This document shows, piece by piece, positions 48,933 through 61,000 of a stretch of DNA of 64,000 bases. Both the position numbers and the translations under genes were made by a program. Every line of letters starts with the position of its first letter. Position 1 is the first letter of the stretch. The stretch spans positions 5,084,001-5,148,000 of the forward strand of contig NW_026946363.1 in NCBI RefSeq assembly GCF_035222375.1. Reading direction: 5' to 3'. This DNA comes from Podospora pseudocomata. Lineage: Eukaryota > Ascomycota > Sordariomycetes > Sordariales > Podosporaceae. Under the pieces are notes generated by a model that was not told where the DNA came from, ran no database searches, and saw nothing but the letters and a program-made list of their open reading frames with translations.

Positions 48933-50902
48933 AGAGGCGAGACTACCCACCAGACAAAAGAAAGAGAAATGTGATGATCTGCAGTCTCGAAGCCACCGGC
49001 TTGATATAAAGCTGCAGTACGATTAATGTTGGAAGATTAATAACCGCAGAGGCAGCCCAGGGATTCCATGTGCCAATATAATTCAACCTAGAGTGCCATC
49101 GAGGGGACCATGCCATAATGACTGACTGGTTCGAGGTGCCCACTCAGTTCAAGACATGCCCGGGCCAGATATCAGTGGATGCCTCAGCAGCAGTCTCGGG
49201 CCGCCGGCATAGAGACTGGCACCAGCAGTTTCGCGGAGCCAAAGGTGCCCCGGCGGTACCAGAGACCGAAAGTGAAGCTCAGAAGGAATGCAAATAATTG
49301 CACAGGCGCATGGTAGGCAGCATAAACGATAAGAAAGAGTAGTCAACTCAGCCAAAAGACATGTCAGGAGACGAGGACTTTCGTCCTCAACCAGGAGCAG
49401 TAGTGCCGTCTGCAAGGTTGTACATATCAAGATTCTGGGGTACCTTACCGGGAGACCCGCCACCATCTCGGACCCGCGGTCCTGCCGCCGCCGCCGTCGA
49501 TCTCACCGGGACTTGGCCCCCGGTTCATGGAGGTAGCCAGACAATTTGCAGCCTGGCATTGAAACATAACTCCTCATCGGGTCACCAAACAGCCTTCCTT
49601 CGATGTCCAAGAGGAGCCCCAAGTAACCGTAGATACCTTATTTCACAGTGATGATGTTCCCCGAAGTTTAGGCAGGGCCCAACGCCAAGTCTCGGGTAAC
49701 ACAGCGCCTGGTAAACCTTGTGTAGCTTATCCCTGCCGCCGCCAAACCCGCGTTTTTGCCGAAGTTACCTAGCGCGCACGGGTCAGCGTTGCTTCGGTTG
49801 CTGGTGGTGCATGCTTGGTTCAGCCTCGTGTCGCGCCAGTTGATCCATCGCCAACTCCCTTCAACTTTCAAGAGACCTATGCGACGGTCTGATACTCGAT
49901 CTATACCACTTCTCCCAAGTCTTTACGTGTGCCGGCACCTCTCAAAGAACCCGGTAAGCTGCTTTGATGGACATTCTGGCTCTTCAATGCCCCGTTACAG
50001 AGCCCCTTCACTCCTGGAAGCACATGCTTTGTCTACATCATGGCGCCTGGCCTGGTCTGCCTGCTAAGCTGATTGATATCTCCAGACTCTACACAAGGCT
50101 GTACCCCGCTTCGGACGACGACGAGCCCCGAACCGATCGAATACCGAATAGCAACCAAGGAGGAGACAACTTCAAGGTATGGACATCTGATTATGGTCTT
50201 GTTTTAGTTTCGTATCTCTCCCGTCAAGCCGACTGCCCGGATTCAGGGCCATCAACCGAGATACCCCAACCCCGTTCCCGAAGTCTAGCACCCACGATAT
50301 ATGCTCTACCCCCAAGCCCGTCGTCCCCGATTACACCCGAGAAGGATACACTGCCCAAGACTCCCGCTGAGCCGGCCCCTATTCTGTCAACCTCATCCCG
50401 CCGGTTCGTGTGCCCAGTGGTATCAAAGCAGGACTCAACAGGTCTCAGCCCCACTCGCCAGCCAGTGGCCGTGAGACTATTCGGAGGAAAAAAACGTGAG
50501 CATAGGCATCATGGATGCTTGTTCAGTCTCAAGTGCTTGACTTGCTGCCTGGGAGTCTAGTCAGTTGTTGAGCTCGGTAGTGTCAAAAGTCTGCCCCGAA
50601 GAGCCTTTGGCTTTAATAAGCCAGCCCGTGGTTGAGGAAGCTTCATACAAGAGGAGAGAACAAATGACCGGCATTGATGGACAACCAGGCTCGCCAGCGG
50701 CTCGACGTCGTTTATGGCAGGGCCAGAAGCTTTGTTGTCTTGAAAGGGGAAGGTTCCCAGAGACATCCACAAGGGCCGAGGACATTGGACGCCTCCACAT
50801 TTCTATACTTCTGGGGACTATAGTCTGTCAGACTTCGGTTGCTTGCCAGAAGTCCAGGTAGTGGCTGGAGGAGTGCCTTGTCACCCAAGACTACTCACCT
50901 CC

Positions 50903-50944
50903 TGGTCTAGGGGTTCAGAGCGGTGGTCCAGGGGTTCAGAGCAG
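50903..50944. repeat. 21-bp tandem duplication
   Basis: Two copies of TGGTCYAGGGGTTCAGAGC plus two bases, with a single change in the first 19. Confidence 0.8.
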
Positions 50945-51345
50945 ATGACTGGAGGAAACCTGACGGTCGACCCCTCGACGCAAAGCCAAGCGCTTGAATT
51001 TTCAAACGGCCGCCCTATGTCACTGCTCGTCCTCTGCCGTTGTCGACGACCACCCACGCGATGAAGATTGCCCAGCTTTCGTCGACTGGAGCCCGTCGAC
51101 CCTTCGCGTTAGAAGGACTCCTTGGCTTTCACACGCATCTTGTCTTGGTTGGCCGGCTACTGGTGGCTTCGGGATGGGATTGCCATGCAACAGGCTACAT
51201 CGAAAGACAGGTTTCGTTCGCCAGCGACTCCCCATTCTCGAGTCGAGTCACCTGTGGTCAGCAACCGCCCTGCCATACGATCCGTCCTCAACTCGCCCCC
51301 TTAGTCTCTGCCTTCGAACAGCTCACCGCTGGCCCGTCGAGTAGC

Positions 51346-51414
51346 CACGACATCGATAGACTCTGGGACACGACATCGATAGACTCTGGGACACGACATC
51401 GGTAGACTGCGACA
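51346..51414. repeat. 23-bp tandem repeat, three copies
   Basis: The unit opens CACGACATCGATAGACTC. Copies 1 and 2 (51346-51368, 51369-51391) are identical; copy 3 has diverged. Confidence 0.85.
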
Positions 51415-54261
51415 AGACAGGCGGGGAATACTGGGTTACCACAGGCTCCTTATACTTGTTGGTTTCGTTGCCTCTCGCCAACTACAGCCATCTCCGAGCC
51501 AACCAAGAGAATAGGGGAGTTGAACTACACAGACCAGAAATATCGTTGGACGTGTTGCCCACACCAGACCGCCGAGCAATTTTTGCCAACCTCTCAGCCA
51601 GATGCTTGTCGTCGACCATGATCCTTCTCCAGTCTACCAGGAGTACAGACTGCCCCCCAGCAGAAACGACACTCTGCCTCGAGCCCCCGCTTTCACAGCA
51701 CTACCATACCGGCAACTCCCAGAAGGCTTGTTCAAGGCGGGTAGCAAGGACCAGATTCCCAAACACTCAAAGCTCCTGCTGCACTACCTCCCCGGCAGCT
51801 CTCGATCCTGATCTAGTCCCAGACCATCACCAAGGCTACGCTGCGCGAACTGTCAGCTACATTTGCTTCGGCTCTTTCCCCGTTGCAACCCATGAGGCAC
51901 TGGACACTAGAGACCCCAGACATGCCTTCGAGAACCAGTCTGCTGCTGTCTCATTGCGGTATCCGCCCCCGAATTCCCTGAAGTCCAACCCAGTCAAGGA
52001 GCTCATATCTCCGCCCACGTTCGACCGGAGCTCTTCGTTTTTCAATTACTTCTTGTCCTCCATGGTTACAAGCCAGTGATGCAAAGAAACCAGCAAAAAG
52101 CGGCAAAAAATCTCAACCATGTCTGGGGTGTCGACAAGCTCCATGCTGCTTGTTTGAGATTCCGCGCCTTCACACAAGCCAGCTCTCCATCTGAGCCTCT
52201 AGTTGCTTCACAGCAGGACGAGAACACGCCTGATATGTCACATAAGTCACCCACATGATAGTGCTATCTCTCTGTGCTGCTCTCCCTGCTTGTGGTGCCG
52301 CTCCACTCCGCTAGCCCGAGCTCGCCGGAGACGCCTTACGCAGCCACAGACATTCTGTGCTCCGTAGACAGCACGTTTCAAGATTGGAAAGAAGATGGGA
52401 GCAGGGTAACATAGTGTTCTTGTTACTGGAGGCTTCTACCAGTGGGCATTGGCAGTATGCGGCGCTTCGCGCAGTTCCGCTGAGAGAGTCCAAGAACCCC
52501 TTTACAGCCCCACCGACCACAAACAAGAGCTTGGCCGCAGTAGCCACATGCCTGGCTTGGCACAGGCGCCTCTTTTACAAGGCTGAGAACCCCTTTCCAG
52601 ACGTATTACTGGTCATCAGATGGAAGAGTCCGCAATCACCACGACAAAAGGTCACCAAAAACTACTCTGGGAGGCATATGAGATGCTTATCAGCCTACCT
52701 ACCCGCGAGCGTCCACCTTGGCCCAGTCAACCTACCTCTAAACAAGAGCCTGTCAAGCAACCCACATCTGCCTGACCATCAATTTGAAGGATCCATGGTA
52801 GAGCAGAAACAATTACCACCCGACAGACCCGAAACGACTTCAGACAAGAGTAAAAAGCGGAGATGAGAGACAAAGCTATATCAGACGGAGAACAATGTAG
52901 GCACAGAACTAAGGAGACAGCGCCCCACTGTCGGTCTTTAATTGTCTTTCGGTCCTACCGGTCTTTTCTTGCCTGTCGGAGCCGACTGCTTGACGGCGCC
53001 GAAAGGCCCGAAGGTAGCCATCAGAGGCGCGCCCTATCTATTGAGGCTCCTTTCTCTGAGATCTCTTCCCGCTCTCTCTCTTCCTGGTACTGAACCACAG
53101 TCAAGACGTCAAGAGAACCCAAGTCGCCAAGGACATCCAAGCCGTCAATAACATCCAAGTTCAAGTACCGATATTCATGCTGTCAAGACCATTCAGGCCA
53201 TCAAGAACCCGGGGAGAGCCAGGGCCTAGCACTTGGCTTGCCCTCCATGTGCTTTTCCGTCGGTAGACGGTTGAGCCAAACAAAGTCCATGGAAGTAAGC
53301 AGTCCTCCCCGTCATGCCATCATCTCTAGCACTGGCTAACCGTTCTTTCCCAGGCACTCTTCTGAGATGGACATCGTCCTATTCCTTTGGACTTGCTCTG
53401 CTACCTCAAAGTTCTCACAAAGACGCCGCCCTTTTCACGATCCACCGAGCTATTCCTCAACCTACGGCGTGAACACATCACTGGTCCTCCATCCGACGAA
53501 AGAGATGACTCCGAACAAACCCAAAACGTCTCTTCAATCAAGATCCCTCCGATCGAACCCTCGACTGTCAAGCCAAACTCTATTCAAAGGCCTCGAGCAG
53601 GCCCAAGGCGGCTTGAAGACAAACTCCCGGAGCCAGTTGCACCGCACTCTAGCTCGATCGATCCGTTCCACGGCAGGGCTTCAGTTCGCATCAGAAACTA
53701 GCCAGGACGGATGGGAGTATACTCGAGACGGTACAGAGCCGAGAAGGATTGACATGCCAAAACGCCCATGTTCTTGGATCACCGCTCTACACGCCGCGAT
53801 AACCGGACACATTGGAGCGGGTTCGACGGGGACTTCTCTCTGCTTAGGGGCTTTCGGCGGTCCTCTGTTTGTTGTTTTGTCCACAGCCTCCGAGATTGCT
53901 TCAACCGGGAACTCTGGACTGGCGTGCTTTTGCCTGTTCAAAGTTGGCAACACTTCTTCTAGGACGGGAACTTGACCTAGACGACGTGGAATACTTCGAG
54001 ATGGTTGTAGCTGCCCTTGACCAAAGTTGGTTTGCTGGGTAGCTCAGCTGTGTCTACTGCTTGGTTTCTTGCTGTTTCCAGATGATTACTGGAACACTTC
54101 TAGGGGTTGGATCGTGTGTCTGTTACTCTGCTTCCCGATTTCCCTGGGGAATTGGCTATGGAAGACTGGACGCCTACTTGGGGGTAGTTTACCGCCTGAA
54201 ATTTTGGCAACAGTGCTCTCATTGCTTCTGTTACTGGACTAGACACAAAAATAACTGGCCA

Positions 54262-56493
54262 TAATCAACTACTAGGTGTGCTGACCCCCTCACAGGTACG
54301 CCACACCGCCCACGCCCTGCCCCGAGCTCCCTTCCTCCACCCAGGATTGTTTATTTCTGCCTTGTGGTCACTCCTCACCCCACACTACCAAAGACTTTTT
54401 CTTCCTGCAACCTCGTTCTCGTTCTTCGTGGCATTTCCCCCCCACGAATCACTCATCACCAGCTCTCGCGACCTTTTCTCACAGGTTACAGCAGATCCAG
54501 GACTACGACCACACTTGAACCATCATATCAGGTATGTATTTACGATTCTTTGCCATCATCTTTTGGTTTTCCCTTCATCCCCAACTGTGGTCGCGGGCGA
54601 GGACTAGTTTGGTCCGGTCTCTTTTGACCACACTGCCAGTAGCAGTAATTTCCTACCTCACCTCTGCTTTATCCTTCTCAAACTCCTCAGATGTGTTTTC
54701 GTCCACCTCTCATTGTATCCCCCCAATCACAGATAGCACCATCGTTCCCTTCCCGGCTGGATTCATTGTTGTTCGTCATTCCTGGGCTTGTTGGTGATCA
54801 GGGTGTAAACAAACAAACAATCATTGTATCATCCTCTTACAACACCCATTATATCTCATCTGAATGGCGGTTTCCCTCTGTCTTTGAAACACTGCTTTGT
54901 TAGCGTGGACTGGACACACATCGGACAACTTTAATCTTCTCAACTTCTCCCCGTTTATATACTCCCTCCACATTCAGCACCCTTCTATCCTATTGCCTAC
55001 CTATCCACGCGAGCACCCATACTCTCTCGTGGTTCCCTTCAATAGCGATCCCGTACGTCGATGACGTATACAGGACACAATAGTATCGCTTCTCAATTTT
55101 CCTCGACCTAACAGTCAGCCCTATCAGCGTTGTCTACCACAACACCCATCCACCATTCAGGTATTTGGAAACCCCCTCTTGTTTCTTTTCCCCTGCACCA
55201 ACACCTTTTCTTCCACAGCCACAGTTGGACTTGAGAACCCTTCTTCAATCACATCCTGTTCTTCCACTCTATGCCTCGTTGATCTTGAGTACCCCTTCAC
55301 CTTCGAGTCGCTTGTCCACCCAGTCACTTCTTCATCAAGCCAAGCACAACTCCAGCAAGCGACTCTCCACCGGGTCTGCTACCTTGATTGTCCTCCCCGT
55401 CCGCTGCCTTCACCTTCTTCACCTCGCTACACCCTCCCTGTTTGTCCAGGACATTACTAACACTTGATAATAGTTCCTCATTACCGTCTTCAAACCGACC
55501 GCTTAATTCAGCCATAAGGTATACCATTCACCTTCTATTCACTTATGAAAGACCTGAAGCTAACAAGTATTCGGCCTCCAGATAGCACCGACCTGACCGC
55601 AACGTAAGTCTACCACCCATCACAGCCCGGTCTTCTAGATCTATCGACATCAAGCTTCAGTCCAGCCAAGACGTTATGTGGTCGTGAAACCCCATCATCC
55701 TCTTCACCTTGCTTCTACACACCACACTACACCCCTATTACAGCTGCTGCACTGGCCACGCCTAGTCGCTCTTGGCAGACCTGCTTTTCCCACCCCTTTC
55801 CCCATTGTTTACTTTGGGTGGGGTCGGCGAAGTTGCTCCTAATGACCAATGCTCAGGCAGAAGTCACAAGGAGCTCACTAGGTTCTCCCTAGGGAGTGTC
55901 CTATGTTCGCCCTGCACTCGTCCCTCATTTCCCTCACTTTATCCTACCTTCTCCGAGTGATTCCCACTGACTGCACAGCTCTCACTTTGGTTTCACAGCT
56001 TTTCGAGGAGAACAGACAATAACCATGATCTAGGGTTTTAGGCAGGGTTTTTCAGAGTTGGCAGTTCAAGAGGAAGCAAATCATTGGGATTTAATCCTCA
56101 TCTTTCACACCTGTATCTCCAAGAACCACACTTGAGAGGGAAGAAGGGCAAACAAAAAGCCAGCACCAGGAGTTCACAAGCACAGAGCTTGACTCCTTGA
56201 TTTCAGTTTTCGTCGATCGCCACCTTGAAGGTTGATCGAAGTGTACGTATTACAAACTCTCTGCCTTTGTTTTCCTATCACATCTTTATGGATCATCCTT
56301 TTCATCGCATCATATTTGCACTTTCACTTGGTCGGCGTTGAAGCTGGGACATGCTGTCTCGAGCCAAGGGTGCCGATTACGAATCGCAACCGTACATTTT
56401 TGTTTCCGTTTGGGCATGTATTCTAATCTAATAGCCAGGGCTTAATCATATCTGATTTCAAAGCACACAAGAACTCTCACACAAGCATCCACA
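54262..56493 (+). promoter_or_regulatory. Pyrimidine-rich, possibly spliced leader of the CPSF6-like gene
   Basis: About 2.2 kb of C/T-rich sequence without a coding frame, studded with good splice sites: acceptor CTCACAG before 54484, donor GTATGT at 54532, acceptor or donor at 55160, donor GTAAGT at 55604 preceded by a CTCCAG acceptor near 55580. This pattern suits a long 5' untranslated region built from short exons. The exact exons cannot be settled from sequence alone. Confidence 0.35.
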
Positions 56494-57930
56494 ATGGCTG
56501 AGAACGACGATTTCGTCCTCGACGTCTACGGGGATGAGAAGAATGACCAGGGCGGTAACGATCACCAAGAGAACGGCAACAGCGGTCACTATGACAGAGA
56601 GGATGCCCACGCCGGCAATAGCCAGGGCAACCACGAGGACTATGACTACGCCGGTGAGAACGGTGACGAGAACCAGGGTCAGGGCCACAACGGCGCCGAC
56701 CTGTACGACATGGGCGAGTCTGACGGCCAGGCCCAGCCGCGTCAGAGCCCCCAGCCCAAGCAGGGCATCAAGCGCAAGGAGGGTGAAGGTTCGGATGAGC
56801 GCCCTGTCGACCCCGGCGCCACCACCGCGCTGCTCATCAATGAGCTGAACTGGTGGACGACTGACGACGACATCCGCGGTTGGGCTGTTCAGGCCCAATG
56901 TGAGGCTGAACTCAAAGACATTACTTTCAGCGAGCACAAGGTTAACGGCAAGAGCAAGGGGTAAGTTTTGTTTTGTTTTCTCTCGCACATCAGATAAAAG
57001 CCTTGGAGCGGTTTGCTAACACCAATACATCGGATTAGACAAGCTTATGTCGAGTTCACGTCCCAGCAGGCCGCCACGGCGGTCAAGCACCGCATCGAGT
57101 CACTGGCCAACGAGCCGAATCAGCCGGCGTCGAAGCGTCCCACGGCGATTTACAACAATCCGTCGTTCAACCCTTTCCGGACGCTGCCCAAGGACACCCC
57201 CAACCGGGGCGGCGCTCCCAGAGATGGCCAAGGTGGTGGTCGTCCTCCTGTTGGCCCAAACCACAATGATTCGCAGCGCCCGAACAGCTACCAGGGCGGC
57301 AACAACGGCTTTGGTGGTGGCGGTTACCGCGGTAGAGGTGGTTACACTCCTCGTGGTCAGATGAACCGCGGTGGTTATAGCAATTACCAGGGCGGCATGA
57401 ACAACCAGTTCAACCCCGGTAACAACATGGGCTTCAACGCTGGCGGTGGCGGTGGCGGTGGCGGTGGTTATGGTGGTGGCGGGTTCAACAACAGAGGTGG
57501 AATGGGCATGATGGGTCGTGGTGGTGGCATGCGCGGTCGCGGTGGTGGCGGCGCTGGAAATGCCATGGGCATGATGCCCATGAACCCCATGGCTGGCGGT
57601 GGCATGATGGGAATGGGTGCTGGTATGAACCCCATGATGATGGGTGGTGCTGGCCCAATGGGTATGGGTGGACCCATGGGTGGTATGCCTGGTAAGGACC
57701 CCAGAACTGACTTTTTCCCTGGCGGCACTGGGCCGTCTCGACTTTTTCTTTTCTTTTTTTGACCGCCTGCTAACGCGAAAGGACCCATCTCAGCCTTCCA
57801 AGGGATGGGCAACCAGTTTTCCCAGCCGTTCGGGTTTGGTGGAGGTTCGGGTGGTGCTGGTGGGTTCGGTGGCGGTGGGAACAGCCAAGCCCAGAATCCG
57901 CATGGTGCGAAGCGTCCCCGGGGGGAGTAG
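56494..57930 (+). CDS. CPSF6-like RRM protein with Gly/Met-rich tail
   Basis: Three exons, 56494-56960, 57039-57691 and 57782-57930, 422 residues. Introns are GTAAGT...GGATTAG (branch GCTAAC) and GTAAGG...GCGAAAG (branch GCTAAC). Residues 1-90 are acidic, with tyrosines and many Asp/Asn/Gly; GIKRKE may be a nuclear signal. One RRM spans about 112-180. Its opening INELNWWTTDDDI is nearly the CPSF6 (CFIm68) hallmark GNLTWWTTDEDL, and GKSKGQAYVEF is its RNP1. A long Gly/Asn/Arg/Met-rich region follows (RGRGG, GGMGMMG), then NPHGAKRPRGE and TAG. The likely role is a nuclear RNA-binding protein in pre-mRNA 3'-end processing. The frame continues past the stop; see the next entry. Confidence 0.9.
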
Positions 57931-58086
57931 GACTCCTCTCCGGGCGTTTCTGGACAACAGGGTCGTGGAGGAGGTGGTGCTGATGGTGCTCCTGGCGGCA
58001 ACGGACGTGGCGGTCAGGGCCATGGCCGTGGTGGTGGTGCTGCCGGTGCTGGTGGTGTTTGTCCTCGCCGTCAGAACGAGGGTTAA
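57931..58086 (+). other. In-frame RGG-rich extension after the stop codon
   Basis: Directly after the TAG at 57928-57930 the same frame stays open for 51 codons to a TAA at 58084-58086. It reads as a typical RGG tail: GQQGRGGGGADGA, GGNGRGGQGHGRGGG and finally CPRRQNEG. Codon choice (GGT/GGC, CGT) is like that of the gene itself. It may be made by stop readthrough, be a former C-terminus cut off by a new stop, or be chance in G-rich DNA. Confidence 0.45.
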
Positions 58087-61000
58087 ACACCTGGCGCATT
58101 GAGGCTGCTGGAGATGGAAGTTTGAGGTTGGAACGAACTGATCATCGCGACTTATTCACAGCACAGCACAACGGGGTGGTTTTTTTTGTGGGAAGTGTAT
58201 CAACATATTGCAACATGGGCTTCTTTCTTCGCGATCTTTTTCCGGCTTTCCCCCTTCGCCATCGCCAAATCGCCAATCAATCTCTCGACTTTGCCACCCG
58301 ACCCCCCTCGTCATCGCCAAACCTCCTCCTCCTCTTATACCCTATGTCGAACGGCGTTCTCCCAAATCCGGAGGAATACTTAGTAGAGTAAGGGAAAGGA
58401 GGAGTGGTGGTGCGGCAAGGGGTCGTTGTTGTTTTGAGATTTGGTCTTCGACATGGCGAAGTTCTTTCATCTCAACACTTGGCAAAAATTTGTTTGCCAA
58501 AGAAAAAAATCGCTCGGCAACGAAGAAGATTTTGAAGTTTTTTTTTTCGCTCGGAAACAATCGCTCTGGATGGTTTGCGGGCGTGGCATTCTCAAAATTT
58601 TGCGTTTGCAAGCGCTGGGGTTGGGGAGAGCTGGGATGATGGGGGAAGGATATGTTTTTACGTTTCTTTTTTCGCTTTTCTTCTTACAATAGCTCGACAC
58701 ACAGTTTGAGAAACCAGGGCTATTTTTTATTTATTTTGTGGGTTTTTGTGAAATATGGGAGGTTGGAGTTGGGAAATAGTTGGCTTGAGAATATTAAACT
58801 GATCACCAACATACGACATTTGCCTGGCAACCATAGCCCAAAAGATCGAAAAATGGAGTTGGTGGTAGGGTGTTTAGGGCTGAATAAACTGGTTAATTTG
58901 TTTTATTTTTGAGTTTCGCTGTTTATGATTGGGGTGAGGATGAGAGATGTGGTGAAGTGCTTTGGATGTGTTTTCATGATTATTGTTGCTCACGGATGGT
59001 GTTGTGTAAGCAGTGTGGTTTTTGATGTGGTGGGAGTAGCTATACGTTGGGTGTATGATTGAGTGGAAGGCAGAACCTTAGAATGTGAGTCGAATATGAC
59101 CGTTAAAGTATCAAAAGGAGATTGGGTAAATAGATAGGACATGTGGGATATCTTCTCAGGAGGTGCTTGGAGTTCAGTTGACAATTATAGAACAGGGGGG
59201 CTCAAGAGATGTGGAAAAAACAGCACTTGTTGTTATTATCTGCACTGTAGGTAGGCTCGGTGATGCAAAGGCATATAAGTGAGGGTTCAACGGTGCTTAT
59301 TCCAGGGAGCCAATATGTGTTGAGAATGTTCGTGGTTGTGAGTCAGTGTTCTCAATGCTGCGTCGGTTGATACGGACTACCGATTAAAAGTGATCCATGA
59401 AAGTTAGAGCTCGTGTATCAATACCATGGGCTTACCACCTGACTTTGTTTCACGCTGCAAATATGCTTCCACGTGATGATCTGCTTATCCAGATTATATG
59501 TGTCGTGGCTCAAAAGCTGGCTACACTTAGCTTGTCGTCCGAACTTTCGTCCCAGACTTGCCGTTTAGTCATCTATTTCTATCCTGAAAGCTTGGAGATT
59601 ATAGATTCATGGACGTTAGTTGTCTTTGTGCTCGCCGGTGTGGCAAGGATATGTATTCAGTCAACCGTCCCAGCTTGCACTGCGAAGCACGGTGTATGGG
59701 GGTGCAAACTGTAGTTCACGGCTTAGAGATGTGATAATCACAGTTACAGCCTTTACCGAGTACTACTTCCAAGAAATCGCTTACAGTTTCCCTTGTTTAA
59801 AGCAGTCTTTTCTTGCTTTCAGATGCGGAAAGCAAACACCGGAGAGGAACCGGGGCCGGGCACCAGTGACACGGAAGGAAGCACGAGCCCCGGTCCCGCT
59901 CCGGTCCGGCATCGGCCGTCAGGCACAGTTTCAACCCAACCCACAAACCGGAGCCTAGGCCCAAACCCCATGTGACTCCGAAACTTGAACAAGCCTGTGT
60001 TTGTGATCAGCAAAACCGCCGACGGATGCCCCAGCCGGGATGACCTGAGACAAGATCGAATACACACGAAAATAGGGACTCATCTATAATCACGCCACAA
60101 AAGGGTTGCAGCCAAGTTCTACTACAGTTTGTGGAACCTTACGGGCAGTGTTGTGCTACATTCTCTTGTCATTCTTAGGTTCTATCGGAGGGTTTACTTC
60201 GCGCCTGGCCATTTAGGACGATCGCCTCTGTCGTAGGGGCGATATTCAGAGATGATTGACAGGGGAAATCGCTTACACCATCCCACCACAGCAAGTCACG
60301 AACAAAAAAAGGGTCTAGCCCAGAGTATGACTTGAGTGAGGTTGCTTTCGCCACTCCCAACCTTGAAACGCGGCTTCTGGGCCTCTTGAATGCAAGACCA
60401 AGTCCGTTTTTCGAGGTTCAAGTCCGCAACTTCAAGATACTTCCTCTCGCTCGGTCCGTTTACTCCTCCTTAAATGCATACAACCTATTATCTTAACCCC
60501 CTCTCCACCTTGGATCCAAACATCGGGATGGGATGAGACGATAGACGGGACCTAAACTCAATTCTATCCTGACTATCATCCGAACCTTCAAAACGAGCTC
60601 CCATTCGAAACAGCAACTCTACCTAGTCTCTTGGTAAACTGTCTAGTCTACACCAACAGAAGCAACACGGTCAAAAAACTCCGAAACTAGCACAAGACCA
60701 AGCTAATGCTGCATGCCTCCCTGCCCAAAGTAGGTATATGCTGTCAAGCTTAGCCTGGGTACGGGTTCCATAACGTGCGATAGGCTGGACGAGTAGGAAT
60801 CCATGCCCAGTTTCCTCTTTTTCTTGTCGTCAACTCGCTGTCAGCAGATTCCTCCTCTCGCTTATGATCATAACATCGACAGAGCTTCAATCATGTTGCA
60901 CTCGCGCTTTTGCGCCGGTGCTACATAACCTGTCTTTCAACCATCTATGTAGGTCTAGTCCAATACTTGTGCGCCTACAATCCACACATAATGCGATCTG

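Larger units (their letters stand above)
43298..49400. other. Gene-poor stretch, part 2
   Basis: No convincing gene. Includes a CAA repeat at 45004-45025, a degenerate TAGTTG-rich tract at 46491-46860, a GC-rich minisatellite at 47654-47741, a hairpin at 48540-48573 and an AGATAAACAG repeat at 48890-48932. Some frames near 47427-48340 look faintly protein-like on both strands but cannot be joined into a credible gene. Confidence 0.4.
49401..54261. other. Gene-poor stretch, part 3, with coding-like fragments
   Basis: Several frames of 170-207 codons on the + strand (near 49967-50560, 51456-52079, 52357-52866, 53367-53975) have fairly ordinary composition, mostly Pro/Ser-rich, but match no family I know. 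They start at poor sites and switch frame without clear splice signals. Internal tandem duplications (50903-50944, 51346-51414) suggest slippage. This may be a decayed gene, a noncoding transcript or chance. Confidence 0.35.

Noticed and set aside
48028-49466. Leftward fragments with hydrophobic segments, considered as a broken membrane-protein gene
   Set aside because: The pieces lie in different frames with no shared family signature, so I could not support a pseudogene call.
56458-56988. Hydrophobic frame antisense to the CPSF6-like exon 1
   Set aside because: Val/Leu-rich only because it mirrors Asp/Asn/Gly codons; no start context or splice support.
57468-58001. Proline-rich frame antisense to the Gly/Met-rich region
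   Set aside because: Mirror of GGN codons.
57644-58102. 152-codon + strand frame with a Val/Leu-rich end over the CPSF6-like tail
   Set aside because: It crosses a well-supported intron and is the shifted reading of the Gly-rich coding sequence.
60400-60440. GAGGTTCAAGTCC, resembling a tRNA T arm
   Set aside because: No acceptor, D or anticodon stem can be formed around it.
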